Assembly (NCBI GenBank): GCA_907163375.1
Contig: CAJQUW010014305.1
Span: forward strand, 30,009 to 94,008
DNA: 64,000 nt
Reading direction: 5' to 3'
Origin: Prostheceraeus crozeri
Lineage: Eukaryota; Platyhelminthes; Polycladida; Euryleptidae
Positions 43,493-56,050 of this stretch are shown piece by piece (position 1 is the stretch's first letter; every line of letters begins with the position of its first letter). The notes beneath the pieces are model-generated. The model was not told where the DNA came from, ran no database searches, and saw nothing but the letters and a program-made list of their open reading frames with translations. The translations under genes and the position numbers were made by a program.

Positions 43493-45484
43493 GTGAGTTT
43501 ACTTTCCATTGAACATTAGGTACAAAAATTAAAAATTAATCTTGTACATTAAGTCTAAGATGTTCAAAAAAGTTATTAAGTTTGTATATTAAGTCTAGGA
43601 TGTTCAAAAAAGTTCTTCTTAATACGTGAAAGTAAAGCGTCATAATATGAGAACTGTTACTTTTAATTGCCAGAGTGGTGCTGGAGCGAAGCCGGTTCAG
43701 TCGAACCCATCACGTGCGAAGGTAGTCGGCTCCAGATGGCAACGACTGATTTTAGAGATGGGCAGGCACACCGTTGTTAAACTGCGTGTTCAAAACCACC
43801 ACGCAGGAAGCAATGTGTAACAGAAGGAGATTGTTGGTTTTGCCTATGAACATTAACCACACTATACCAAGATATGAACTAAAAAGCATCAAATTACTAG
43901 GCTAGCATTGCCCTGCCATTGTCACAAATGAATATGATGCATGTTTAAAGGTGTAGTTCGGTCAACTTCAGAAACGAGTTTTATCTCTGAATTTTTAAGT
44001 ATTCAATCACTTCGACGATTTCCTGTCACTTTCCCATTTACCTGTTCGCTATTTTGCCTGTAAATTCATGTCAAAGATTCATGATTCACAGCCACCAATT
44101 CACGCTGGAGAAGCAGAGCGCGGTACACTAGGCAGGCGGTTCGCCGTGGTCGGGTGATAGAAGAAGCCTGTAGCATGTAAGCAAAGACATCTCTGTGAAG
44201 GGACCCAAGTTAGCAATATTATCCTTGAATGAGATTTATGGAAAGATAGCAAAATGCAGCTTTGATCGCGATGCAACACACTCACGCCTACGGAAGACGA
44301 AATACTGCAACTGATTGTTCACTGTATATTAGCTGTCAGATTCTAAAATACACATTTGCTTCATTTACTATAAGTATCAGAAATATACGATAACTACAAT
44401 AAATAAGTTGGCACTGCAATTGAAACACAAAAAGTCTCTAATGATCAGGAAAATTAAACGCCAGGCTAGACGAACTGGAGCAGCTTGGCTCTCTTAACTT
44501 TCTGAAGAGTCGTGCATCACGCAAAAACTATTAAAATCCAAATCTATCCCATAGGAAGAAATCTCAAGTTCGACTCGAGAAGCAGTTGATAGCTCCATCT
44601 CTAATTTAATGTGACTTTCATTCAGTTTTTCTAGACCATTCGTCTTTTTGCGAGAGAAAATTTGCATCCCATTTTCAAGCATGGTACAGCCTCCTTACTC
44701 AAATGGAATAAAGGCTGTCCGATTTTGCATTATTTCTTCAACATTATATATCTAAGATTTCTAATTTATCATGTTCTTTTAAATGTTCAGAACATGCAAC
44801 ATGGTTCCTCGTCGATTTAAAATGAGCTCGTCCAATGCTATTATACATGTCTTTCGTCTTTCGGAAAGCTGTAGAAGGCAAGGGCATTAGGATCTTCTGT
44901 TTTGTTAGTGCACTTGCATGAGCAGCAAGGTGCTATTTTGGAGATTTTGCATGTGTTCAGAGAACACAAACAAGTGACCTTTTGTAAATAAAGTACGCCG
45001 TACATTGCTTCCTGTTCATTTTCTTCCTGTGCGTTGATCCTCTTATGCATAGCTGATTCGTCAGGAAGCACGTTAACACTCGTCTCACACTGTGACGTCA
45101 TCTCGTCTCAGCTGCCAAAATTTGGGTTTTGCGGCCGGAAGGGGGTTTGATTTATGGGTTCTCATTGCTTTCATTTCCATCAACCTAAGTTCAACTGTCC
45201 AAGTCGACTCGTCAACAGTTACACCTGCAAAGGATTCGGCGAATCACACACTGAAACATTGAAAAAAGACTATCACACACTGGCAGTGAATTTCGCAAAT
45301 TATGTGTGCATTGTGCACGCTAACAATGCCATTGCCTCTACAAAATACAAAGGTGATTAACCGATGTGGGCACGGGTTGTTAGGGCGCAGCGTACTTCTC
45401 GTAGTGAGTTTTACAGATTATCTGGTCCATTTGATCTGGTCTGCAGTTTTTTCGATTCTGTGCTTGACTAATCCACGATTCGAG
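43493..45484. other. intron sequence after the giant exon
   Basis: It begins with the donor gtgagt. At 43,543-43,617 there are two copies of a 40-bp tandem repeat (taagtctaagatgttcaaaa). No convincing exon is seen. A possible THAP-like fragment on the minus strand is listed separately. Confidence 0.5.
44841..44924 (-). pseudogene. possible THAP-finger fragment
   Basis: A short minus-strand segment reads CSCKCTNKTEDPNALAFYSF followed by PKDERHV. The Cys pair, spacing and the F-S-FPKDE run resemble the start of a THAP zinc finger, as found in P-element-like transposases and their derivatives. It ends at a stop right after the motif, so at most it is a fossil fragment. Chance similarity is possible. 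Confidence 0.25.
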
Positions 45485-46160
45485 ATGCCTGTGAAACGAC
45501 GAAAGATTGAAAATGAAAATAGGCAAGTTAACGTCGAATGGAAGGAGGAATTCTTCGTAGTTGAAGATAACAAGTTATATGAATGTTTAATTTGTGGCAG
45601 TCCCATGAAAATGTTCAAGAAGAAGAATGTTTCTGATCACATCATAGCAAAGAATGGGGCACACGACGAGAAGTATCCCAAAAACACTCCAGTGCGGTCA
45701 ACCAAGTTAGTCAATTTGAAGATTGCTCGAGAGTGACAGAAACGTTCACTGACATCGCTTAAGCCTTCAATCCTTTCTAAGAAGGCAGCTTCAGCTTCTT
45801 TCAAAACTTCCTGGATTGTGGCTAAAGCAAAGAAACCGTATTCTGACGTCGAATCAATTAGAAATGTTCAGACGTCCTCGTTGAAAAAATTACTGACGAC
45901 CAAAAATTGCCCGCCAAAAACTGAAAAGTGTCCCCCTGTCAGCTGACACCGCTACTCGTCGTGTACCGTCTTGTATCGCCGATATCGATCAGCAGACATC
46001 AGAAAAAATGAGAAAGTTTAAGGCGATCTCAATAGCTGTCGATGAAAGCGCCGACATCTGCGACAGTGCTCACTGTTATATATTTTTTTCGTGGTGTCGA
46101 CGATGTAGGATATTTTGCATGGAAGATTCGAACCTAATGTCCATAAACTTTGCTCTTAAA
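45485..46160 (+). pseudogene. hAT transposase fragment (ZBED/SCAND3-like)
   Basis: The sequence starts MPVKRRKIENENRQ, followed by a BED-type finger, LYECLICGSPMKMF ... DHIIAKNGAH, then ASFKTSWIVAKAKKPYSDVE and, after a frameshift, FKAISIAVDESADICDSAHC. This order is that of hAT-family transposases of the ZBED5/EPM2AIP1/GTF2IRD2 type, and AVDESADI contains the first catalytic Asp. A stop at 45,734, another in the linker near 45,945 and a shift follow. The catalytic C-terminal half is missing. It lies inside the first large intron of the giant gene, in the same orientation. Confidence 0.75.
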
Positions 46161-46434
46161 TTCAAGCATATTCATCACATTGATATTCTTTCTTTTTGTG
46201 ATCAATTGTGATTCGTTCGTTCAATCAATGATTGTTTTCTATCTTATAAATACTTAAATCTAATAAAATCTTTTAGTTTGATTAAAATCTAATAACTAAT
46301 TAAACTTCGGGGATACAATAATTAAATGATACAAATAAAACATCAGTTTTGATACTATTATGCGTATCTAGAAGATGATAATTCGAAATTGCGGCCGGAA
46401 CGAAAAATATTTACTTAAATTTGGTCGGAAAGAG

Positions 46435-46455
46435 TTCAAAGTTTGCGGAGCCCTG
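46435..46455 (+). repeat. candidate right terminal repeat of the hAT fragment
   Basis: tcaaagtttgcggagccctg is the reverse complement of a CAGGGCTCCGCAAACTTTGA end, which fits the CAGNG start of hAT terminal repeats. A matching left end was not found, so the copy is probably 5'-truncated or rearranged. Two subterminal gcggccggaa motifs (near 45,131 and 46,391) support one element. Confidence 0.5.
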
Positions 46456-47399
46456 AACTAAGGCATCAGAAGGGCGTCAAAGTTAGCACGATTGACTCGA
46501 CATGCAATGAAGACGTCATTAAGACAATGTTGAAAATTAGACTGAACTGCACCTTTAGGCAAAAAATACTAAACCCAGAGTCTTAATTTTTGACATGGAG
46601 TGTCTTCAGGTTGTTTCCTATCATGTTCATGCACCCTTGTCTATGAAGCTAGACACATTCAGATTTGGCAAGCCCCCTAATGTCGGCAGGCACAAACATT
46701 TTGATCAATTTAATCCACATTTTCTTATGTACATGTACAATGTACATTGCCTATCAGAGACATGATAAGAACACATCAACATGGCAGGAAATGACCTTAA
46801 GACTTTCCATATCAAAACTTCCTTTTTACCAAAAACTGCAATCTATGTCCCATTGGATCATTATGTGCTTATTCTTTGATCGTGTCTGACAGGAAGAGGA
46901 ACCAGGTAGAACTCGACAAACAAACAGATTCGTGATGAGCATAGGGTGCACATCATTCTGTGAAAGTCTCATCTCCGGCCTCGCTTTGTGCAGAAACTCG
47001 CTCTGGCTGCCGGATTATCAGTGGATTCCATGATATCGGTCAACAAAATCACTTAACACTGTTGTTCACTAAACCAAAGATATCTGAAAATGTACCTTCG
47101 ATGTACGAGACTGGAATTTTGAGGTATAAGTTTTCCGAAACTAGTCAAATTGCAATGTAGGCAAGTTCAAGTTATCCAATTTCAAGAACCTGAGATAGCG
47201 GAACCAATTTCAGTCATGCGTCATTTGAGCTTCAGTGCAAAAGAAAGCAAGTTTGCTTTAAGGTATTTAAGTTCAAGATAAGGCAACCAATTGCAATGAC
47301 ATCAAGTTTCTGTGGAATGATTGATCATTGAACTTGCTTCTCTATTCACTAATTTGCATGCATTATCGCGAAATTGCGTGATATATCATGAACATGTGC
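46456..47399. other. intron sequence, no feature seen
   Basis: No exon, RNA gene or repeat copy is evident in this part of the large intron. Short open stretches (for example near 46,665 and 46,960) have no similarity to anything recognised. Confidence 0.4.
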
Positions 47400-47407
47400 G
47401 ATCTAAC

Positions 47408-47921
47408 CACAGAATTAGATTGTTTAAGCGTATCACTTTGCTAGAAGTGCAAGCTGATTCAGAATGATGGCACATGCAGGAACTTACTAAGTGGTCAAAA
47501 AGAAAATTTTAATAAATTACATTATTTACTACATTTCAATGCACTTTCGGATTGCCGTGAACTCCTTTAAAATGCTCCGATCACCACGATTCCTTCAGAT
47601 TTGAAGTATTCAGATCATTGCGCTAAAGTTTTCTCGATTATGTTGTGCCTTCCGATCATTATTAAAAAGGTTAGCAGGCGCACGAAAAAACGTTCACAAG
47701 CTTCTCTGTAGCACTTGACATCGACTGTCTCTTTGTTGTGTGATCCGGTTGATAAGTCACCGAAACTTCGCTTAATTCGGCTTGTTCTATGTTGAACTGA
47801 CTGGCCATTGTTCGATTGCTATGGTGTTATGTCAGCAGATTATGCCATATCATTAATGTTACATGTTCCAATGTTTCCTTTCTAGTCAAACAGAAGAAGA
47901 AACGACCTGTCTAATTCTGTG
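47408..47921 (-). mobile_element. hAT-type MITE, copy 1 (inverted)
   Basis: A 514-bp element with terminal repeats cacagaattagattg ... ctgtctaattctgtg, flanked by gatctaac (47,400-47,407) and gatctgac (47,922-47,929), an 8-bp target duplication with one change. It is in inverted orientation relative to the other two copies. No coding capacity. Confidence 0.92.
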
Positions 47922-48188
47922 GATCTGACATTGAAATCTATGATTTCTCTTGGCAGCAGTCTTTGATGTGACTGTAGATATCCAAGACACTGTAATAATA
48001 AAGGACAAGAACATCCATGGACATTGAGAACATTAGTGCGTCGTGGAATGCATTGTCATGACAAAGGTACCAAATGATGGCGGCTTACAGCAGCTGACAA
48101 TGGATATTCCAATATCATGCAACCAAGGTTCACTTTCAGATATATGTGTATGGTTCAGTGGACTGCTTACTTTGCCAACAGGGTCAAG

Positions 48189-48710
48189 CACAGAATTAGA
48201 CAGGTCGTCTCTTCTTCCGTTTGACTAGAAGGGAAGCATTGGAACGTGCAACGTTATTGAAATGGCACAATCTGCTGACTAAATACCATAGCAATCGAAC
48301 AATGAGAAGCCAGTTCAGCATTAAACACGCCAAATTGTACAAAGTTTCTGTGACTGTTATCAACCGGATCACACAGCAAAGAGACACAGTCGATGTCAAG
48401 TTCTACAGAGAAGTTTGTGAACGTTTTTTCATGCGCCTGCTAACTTTTTTTAAAATGATCGGAGGGCCCAACATTATCGAGAAAACTTTTGCGCAATGAT
48501 CTGAATTCTTCGAATCTGAAGGAATCGTGGCGATCGGAGCATTTTGAAGGAATTTAGAGCAATCCGCAAGCGACGCACGACTATTTTTCCTATCTCTGCA
48601 AGGTATTAAAAATTTCTTTTTGCCCACTTATTAAGTTCCTGCATGTGCCATTTGTTTGAATCAGTTTGCACTTCTAACAAAGTGACACAGATAAACAATC
48701 TAATTCTGTG
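48189..48710 (+). mobile_element. hAT-type MITE, copy 2
   Basis: A 522-bp element with terminal repeats cacagaattagacaggt ... aacaatctaattctgtg, flanked by a perfect 8-bp duplication gggtcaag (48,181-48,188 and 48,711-48,718). It is the best-preserved copy. Short open frames inside are not coding, since they are not conserved in the other copies. Confidence 0.95.
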
Positions 48711-48727
48711 GGGTCAAGTGATTTAGT

Positions 48728-49225
48728 CACATAATTAGTCAGGTTCTCTTCTTCTGTTTGACTAGAAAGGAAATATTGGAACATGTAATGCCTATGAAAT
48801 GGCACAATCTGCTGACATATAACATAGAAATAAAACAATAAGCAGCCAGTTCAACATTAAACACTCCACATTGTGCAAAATTTCAGTGACTGTTAGCAAA
48901 GAGACAGTCGATGTCAAGTTCTACAGAGAAGCTTGTGAGCGTTTTTTCGTGCGCCTGCTAACTTTTTTAGTAATGATCGGAGGTCCCAACATAATCGAGA
49001 AAACTTTAGCGCAATGATCTCAATACTTCGAATCTGAAAGAATCGTGGCGATGGGATCATCTTAAAGGAATCGCAGGAATCCGCAAGCGGCGCACAACTA
49101 TTTTTCCTATCTCCGCAAGGTAAAAAAATTCTTTTTGCCCACTTACTAAGTTCCAGCATGTGCCACCATTTTGAATCAGTCTGCACTTCTAGCAAAGCGA
49201 TACGCTTAAACAATCTAATTTTGTG
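48728..49225 (+). mobile_element. hAT-type MITE, copy 3
   Basis: A 498-bp element starting only 9 bp beyond the target duplication of copy 2. Its ends are diverged (cacataattagtcagg ... ctaattttgtg) and its flanks are gatttagt (48,720-48,727) and gatttaga (49,226-49,233), an 8-bp duplication with one change. It lacks about 30 bp present in copy 2, around the cacacagca segment. Confidence 0.92.
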
Positions 49226-49233
49226 GATTTAGA

Positions 49234-50230
49234 CAGTTGACCGACTTCACAGAGTTCATTGAATCGAGGTGATGATGCACACGCAATTGGACGCGTGTGT
49301 CTGTAGGTGCACAGTGTGTGTCTATTGTCCTGTCACTTAGTGAACCTTTTATTGTCATACCGCCTCCATGTTAGCATTTCAAGTTATCACATGAAACATT
49401 TCAGAGCATTATTGATATAAATCTCATAAGATAGTAGGCATAGGATTTCTAGGCTTACATTTTACTGAACACTATTGATCTTATTTTCAATATTGTCCAT
49501 GAAACACCATGCAATGCTAATTAGATGAAAAGGCTCATTATGTGTCCGCAAATACCGATATTACAACCAAATAGCTTTAAGCATTGTATCTAGAGGCTAT
49601 ATGCTCCTGATTGCTAAAAACTAATCACTTAAAACTTAATTTCTTCATGACCACAGAACATTCATTGCTTCACGTTTCCTTTTGCTTACACTATGGTTCC
49701 ATCCATTATCTAAAAGCCCTAATGCGAATTACAAATTCGTGTGAATAGATGAATTCAATATTATGAAAACATATGATGGGTAATGCCGATAACAGGAAGT
49801 GGTTCTTCATATTGAAAATGTGTTATCTCTCTTTGATAGAAGGGGGTTACGGCTAGGCAGTTTTAATGTAGAGGTTTAAAACTAACAGGGCGCATTCCAC
49901 CAGATTCTAAATTCTCATAGAGACACTCGAGCGAGAATCAAATTAGAAGTCTAACAACTCGTGTCTTCGATTGATTTTTGGCCCCAGAAGTTCAGGATCA
50001 CAACACTTGTCAATCACATCATGATGGAAATGAGAAATAGAGCACTTGGTCACGTCACTATGGTTATTGCCCAGATGTTCCGAAAGAGCGCGGTACTAAT
50101 ATCTTCCTTTTCAATAGCATGACTATGCTCACTAAAGCGAAACTTGAAAGTCCGATTAGTTTCACCGATGTGGACGTTGTTACACGTGCGACAATTAGAC
50201 TTATGTGCAATATGACGACTGACGATCCAT
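49234..50230. other. intron sequence, no feature seen
   Basis: AT-rich intron sequence between the third MITE and a LINE remnant. No exon-like frame with good splice sites was found. Confidence 0.4.
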
Positions 50231-51230
50231 ATGAGTCATCCTCGATGGCAAAAGATGGGTCCTGGAATCGTTACTGTCAAAGGAAGATGTGTAATCCCTC
50301 ATGGCTCAGTTCTCAGCCCTCTCCTTTTCACAATCTATATATCTGACATCATCGACCTTAAAGGAGCGGCCTTCCTGCTCACATGTCAGCCGATGACACC
50401 TTGCTGCACTGTTCCAGCTTACCGTCACCCACAGGCTTTGCAATTAAGTTATCAAGCTGTGTCGGTCAACTCCATGAATGGCTTCAATGTTTGTCTTCAC
50501 ATGTGGATTCCACATGTTCGTTTATGAAGGGGCTTAGGCCACGGCGGGCTTGACGAGTTTCAACCCGCTCTCTTTGCCGACAACCGTCAGTTTCGCTCAA
50601 CTACACGCCTTCTTTTGAACTCGAAGAAAGCCAAAGCCATGTGATGCACATCTAAACAACGCCGAAATGTCACCTTTCCCCCTCATATCGGTATTGATTA
50701 TCTCGAGACTTCAGCACTGCATTTTCTCTCATTGTGGCCTTTCGACTTCCTTCAGGGAGTGAGTTTTCATTATGCTGCATCACGCATGATTTTCAACAAT
50801 AGTTGCCACAAATAGTTACACTTCTCCTTCATCAGCTTAGCTGACTACCGGTGCGTGAAGGGATCAAGACAGTCATCCACGTCTTTCATTGTCGAAGACA
50901 CAACACCGCGATGCCTCGCTGATCAACTGACAGACATTTCCACCTGTCACGTCTCCCCGATCAGCTTGCTCGAATCGTCTTCTCGTCCCGTGTACAAGGT
51001 GCTCAAAAATATTTAATCGTGTCTTCATTGTAACTGCCACTCATCAGTGGAACTCCCTTCCTGAATCCATAATCACTTGCTTTATTCAGAATGCTTCTCC
51101 CTCGGAATACCCTGACAGCGAGCATACGACTGACTCCGTTAAGCTCTCCATGCGCTTCTCATGCTACGTATCATACTTTAGCTGAGGCTTTTAACTGATT
51201 CTTGCGAGATTCATTTTTGCCCTTGAGTCA
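50231..51230 (+). pseudogene. CR1/L2-like LINE remnant (RT to 3' end)
   Basis: The core RT motif reads VIPHGSVLSPLLFTIYISDI near 50,290-50,350, with a SADDTLLH-type sequence (DNA ccgatgacaccttgctgcac, about 50,390) just after it in another frame. Further pieces match the usual C-terminal part of CR1/L2/Rex-type enzymes: LLLNSKKAKAM (about 50,610), LPVREGIKTVIHVF (about 50,845) and THQWNSLPESI (about 51,040). Many stops and frameshifts interrupt it, so it is old. It sits just upstream of the first galectin-like exon, same strand. Confidence 0.75.
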
Positions 51231-51357
51231 TCAATTTACACTGTACAATGTATTTCGTGATGCAAAAAATTGGCATTCAATGCAAATGTAACTGAAATAT
51301 ATCATCTATGTCATGATGAGCAACAATAAATTGATGTTATTCCTATTTTTCGAACAG

Positions 51358-51719
51358 TGGCCACTCCCGACAATCGATCAGTCGTTCACGTCAAACTCAG
51401 TCAACGAAATCGTTTCGATGTTCCATACACCGCTCCATGTCCAACAAAAATATACCCCGGAACACTCGTCACTTTTGTCTGCACGCCTATTCCTAATGGA
51501 AAGCCATTCCGAATGTCCCTGATCAATCCTGAAAACAATGGTGAAGAATTTGAGGTAGTACTTGACTGGCATGGACAAAATAATGTCGACAAGAAAGAAA
51601 GTCTGGAGTGTCAGGCAATGGTGCGTGGAACGTGGATGAAACAGTTGCGACGTCATTGCGAATTATCAGACAGAGAAGGATTGAGAATTGGACTTTTAGC
51701 ACTATGCCGCTCATTTGAG
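51358..51719 (+). CDS. galectin-like domain, exon A of the giant gene
   Basis: A 362-nt exon lies between the acceptor tttttcgaacag and the donor GAG|gtaagg. Its first two bases complete the codon left by the phase-1 donor at 43,492 (giving Leu), so it fits as the next exon. The product has the galectin beta-sandwich pattern: YPGTLVTFVCTPIPNGKPF, then FRMSLI, FEVVLDW, a GTWMKQ strand that matches the conserved G-x-W, and LRIGLLALCRSFE. The usual sugar-contact motif H-NPR is absent at the FEVVLDWHGQNN strand, so classical beta-galactoside binding is doubtful. A start codon is not needed; the GTG at 51,357 spans the splice site and is not a start. Confidence 0.8.
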
Positions 51720-54700
51720 GTAAGGATAATGTCGATGTAAAAACACATTTAAGTGGTGTTAGGGACAATTCATATTTTTAATTGACAATTAATCTACAGT
51801 TGTAGATGTAGCTTTATTCAACGAAACACTTTCAACAAAAATATGTATGCTTCCGAAGCCTTCCTCCTCTACATAATCACAAATAAAGAAACAACCTATT
51901 ACAGTTTTGAATTTAGGACTGCTTACAGCTAAAACTTGCAGTCAAGCTTCCTTTAATATAGCTTAAGAGATAACTAAAATAGCAGATGAAATTGTGAAAT
52001 TAATATCATCCCGCAGTCTTTAAAACCTTCGATATCCGATTCTCTGATAATAATTATGACTTCATACGTTCTGCTAATTATCTCCCTAGGTTATTTCAAA
52101 GGAAGTTGGACTACAAGTTTGAGGCATAATATACATGTACGCAATTTCAAAGCATTCAGTAAATTGCTTGTTGAACATAGATTACTTTTGCCGTGATCAT
52201 GCTCTATGGTTTAAAGGTGAAAAGATTCGTAGCAAAAGTATTCCTTTTGCTACATCTGCAAGTGGAGATCCTCTCTTAATTAAATAACAAGCATTTTTTG
52301 GTTGAATATTTGAATTTACCCGTCGTACGTCCTTACGTCTTTAGGGTACGCTAGATCTGGCGAAAAATTCGAACTGTTTCGAACAATTAAGACTCATCTG
52401 CTTATAGTAGCAGGCAACTGCTATTAAGCGCTTTCAGTGAAAAAGAAAGATTTTGCATCATGTGGAATTTTAGTAAAGTTTGCCGCATGTGCAAGCCCAA
52501 ACTTCTGATCAAAAGGTTTAGGTGCGTTTTCCATGCTTAGTGTAGAAGTTTCACCTGCATGCTTCTCTGTCACTTTCAAATTAATGTATTATATTACACG
52601 AAAAATACGTAAAATGCTATTTATTGAAACACAGATGGTTCACTGAAAACATATACTTTTGAATATACGGACCGTGGCAAAACAGCGTAAAATTGTTCTT
52701 GTTATATCATTGAATGTTCATTTTCTTTCATAACCTTCATTACTGTCGGTCACTTAATGAAGTTTTGCGACTAAAGACAGTGGAATATTACATAGTCTTT
52801 GGGTATGGCTTTTCACCTTATTTACTTTTAAGTAAACCTAATGTTTTTTTATTACTTCCAAAAATGTAATAATAAAACATGGCGCAATGCACTGTCTCCA
52901 ATAGCCACTGGCTTTCTCAGGAATCATTACTATCCACTATTGGCTAGTTCAAAATTTCCTTTGATTCTTGAAAAAAAGAACTGTTGCAATTGGAAATATT
53001 GATAAACCCCTATTTCTAGGATGACGCTCAGTACTGAGAAAATCCTGTCCAATCATGCTGATGTTCTTCAGTTCTAATTCCTCTCAGCTAGGCAACTGAT
53101 TTCTCAATGCATATTGTAGTATTTAAGTCCAAATTTGTATGCTTTGTAACTTCATATCATTTCAGCATTGCTTATTCTACTCCAGCTTATCATATTTTAG
53201 TGAAGTTGAAATTCATTTCATTGTCCATTTCTATATGTTAGTACTGTGTGAAGCTTTAGAATGCCAGCTGCTTTTGTGCGGGATCCCACCCGCCTGAGTT
53301 TGAGCATTCAAATATTTGGGCTGAAGCCAAGCGGCCATCCGCCAGCGAGGCGGATTCCTGCTGATGACTGGCGGTTGCTTTTATTCTTCTAATGGTTTTA
53401 GTGATTATGCACATTGCTAATGGTATATAACGGGTTGACTATATACAGTGCTAATGCTATACTCCAATCATGCCAATGATGAGAATATTGCGCTCGCGAG
53501 AGACTGGCTGATTTTGCTTTGTACTAATGTGTCAAATATCTGACATGGGGAGCTTCCAAACAGATAATCATGCCAATGTTCTGAAGTTCAGATTCCTTTA
53601 AGCTAGGCAGTTGAATTCATGAACTTTGAAATTCATGTCCTTGAGTTCTAAACCTCGCCCACCATCTGTGATATCGGATTTTTTGTCGTCATAGTAAAGA
53701 TTAGGATCCACATAACGCACACCAATAGAAAATAAGTCAGAAGAAATTCAGTTCTACTTCGTCTCGCGAAATCAAATGTTTGTAGAATGTCACTGGTGTC
53801 ACCTGTCTCAGCTGCTGTTCGAATTAAATATTAATCTCTGATGATAAGTTTTTACTGTAAACTGGTCATGAATTTAACCATGTGTGAAGATTCCCCAATT
53901 CTTTGTAACACCATTGACATAAATTTCCATATTCTCCTGATAATATACAAGACTGCCCAGAAGACAGTCACCATAGTCCAAACTTAATTGTTAGTTTTTA
54001 CAACACATGATACATTATGAATAGATATTCTGTCAAACAAAATTACATTTTGAATGCAGTCAGAGAAATTTCATATAAAATTATACAGAAGTAATAATGT
54101 TGTCACGCAGCTTTGATTTTTTTCCCATGCATTTACCGACCATCCATCAACGTTGTTTCTGCCTACACCTGCACAAGACAGACAGTCAGCTAGCAACAAT
54201 ATCCAATAGCTCGTCCACTCACCTGCGTCATAATGGGATTCATAAAAGCACAGTCTGAGGTCACAGATTCTAACTCGATGTCTCTCCGAGTAACGTTTAG
54301 AAATAACTTGTATCGCTTGAGACATGATTCAGATCCTGAAAAAAGATACTTACCTTCTTAAGAAGAAAGACAAGTATGAGCGAGATAAACGAGAAGGAAA
54401 GAGCAAGCTGATCATTTATCGATAAGTGATTTGTCGGAAAGAGGAAAAAGAAATCAGAGACGGAAATGGTGACAACGATAACAAAGATGTCACGAAACAG
54501 GTCTAAAATTGATGATAATTCGCAAATTCCTCCTGAAAGGTATTGCGTTGTCATTTATGACGATAGGTTATACCCAGGAATTGCCAGGCGCACTTGAGTA
54601 TTCATGAATGTAGCACAGAAATTATTTGCATGAAGCCGGTTGGTAGAAATAGATTTTGTTGGCCTGTATCACATGATATCAGCTGGCACCCAGAAGAAGA

Positions 54701-55827
54701 TGTGCTGTCAATCATTCCAGAGACGATACTCAATGGAGGTCGGCGTCCATATTTAACAGTTGACGAAAAAAGTTTTTCAAACGTAGAGAAACACTTCTTG
54801 CAATGCAATTATTGATACTCGAGATTTTGTGGCGTATGTGTCAGGAAATAATGGAATTTTGTCATTATAAGCTCGCTATTCTTATTGGTCAAGCATGTAC
54901 ATTTTCGTTAGTAATCGATGAAGTTACATGCTAAAATGCTATCATTGATTAAACGAACATTTCCGACATTCAGTCCAACATTCTTTGTTCAATTCAAACT
55001 TTTCCCGTCACTGGTGTTACACTACCTTATATCCAATTTTTTATCGAAAAGGAAATGCTTCAAGTTCATTGACCAGTATCAATTTAGGCAGGGTGATATA
55101 GCCACTTCACATTCATGCATTTTTTAGTTTCACGTATTTTGTTGTATGATGTTAGAATGTACTGTAATCTTAAAAAAACCTTGTGGAAGATGTAATAGAC
55201 ATTTTCATCGAAATCAAATAGGTCTCTACGGACTCTTCTAACATGATTTTAATAAGGGTCAAATGCATATTCATTTCGCATATCAAAAGTTGTGCAACCC
55301 TATGCGATTGTATGCACTAGAGCGCACATTTTGGCCGGCAACACCAGTGACATTTGCTTGAGAAACTGATCACTAATCAATAAATTTGTCTCAAAATAGT
55401 TAGTATTCATCGCTGCTGACACCAAAACCGTGTAATTAATGTAATTCCCTACAACGTTGTATGAGATGAAGTCAATTGGTTGATATGACCAATCGAGAAA
55501 CAATGAAAATGGAATTTCAAGGTTTCTGTAGAATGACCCAAGCACAAATTTGCATGCTTTATATCCTCCATGCTCCACTGCCACTCTACATGGGTTTTTT
55601 ATTGTGTTACTAAGTGCTTTTTGTAAATGTGTCAGCTCTGAATAAATCAAGGCTGATAACTGACCTAATAGATCGCTTGCTAGAGAATCATGTGCTTGTC
55701 ACAAGCGGTCCACAGTCCAGCTTAGAGCGCCAGTTATGGCCCATGGAAATGTCCTCCCGCAGATCGTGTCTACCCATCATAAAGTTGACGAAACGACAGG
55801 AGATCAAAGACATATTTATGGTAAAAG
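51720..55827. other. 4.9-kb intron (left and middle part)
   Basis: The intron between galectin-like exons A and B. A weak dispersed repeat of about 60 bp (around aatcatgctgatgttctt at 53,050 and aatcatgccaatgttctg at 53,566) is visible. A GC-richer island at 53,275-53,390 (ggccatccgccagcgaggcg) may be part of an old SINE or MITE. No exon was recognised. Confidence 0.5.
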
Positions 55828-56050
55828 CGAAAAGCAACCTCCCCTTTGATTCCTGATCGATTCTCTATTGAAGTTTAAAGTATAGGTACTATTGAACGGT
55901 TCTGCCCGCGCCTTCAACGGTCGATGTGCTAGGTGGACGTCCACCTAGTTTATATCGACCGTTGAAGGGGAAGGCACACCGAAGTACCGTCCAATAGTAC
56001 ATGCTTTTAACTTAATTGGAGAATCGACCAGAATATAAAGGGAAGTTTGT
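55828..56050. mobile_element. 220-bp palindromic MITE-like element
   Basis: Two arms of about 110 bp pair across a perfect 20-bp centre, ctaggtggacgtccacctag (55,929-55,948). Matching blocks on both arms are aacggtcgat/atcgaccgtt, gtactattgaacgg/ccgtccaatagtac and tcgattctc/gagaatcga. The arms are about 80% similar, so the copy is not recent. Target duplications could not be settled. It lies in the intron between galectin-like exons A and B. Confidence 0.75.

Noticed and set aside
48043-48499. Open frames inside MITE copy 2 and its left flank
   Set aside because: They are not conserved in copies 1 and 3, and MITEs of this size carry no genes.
51313-51522. Alternative frame overlapping galectin-like exon A
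   Set aside because: It runs through the splice acceptor, has no similarity, and conflicts with the phase-matched exon.
53275-53390. GC-rich island considered as a tRNA-derived SINE
   Set aside because: No A and B box pair or cloverleaf could be made out, and no second copy is in the window.
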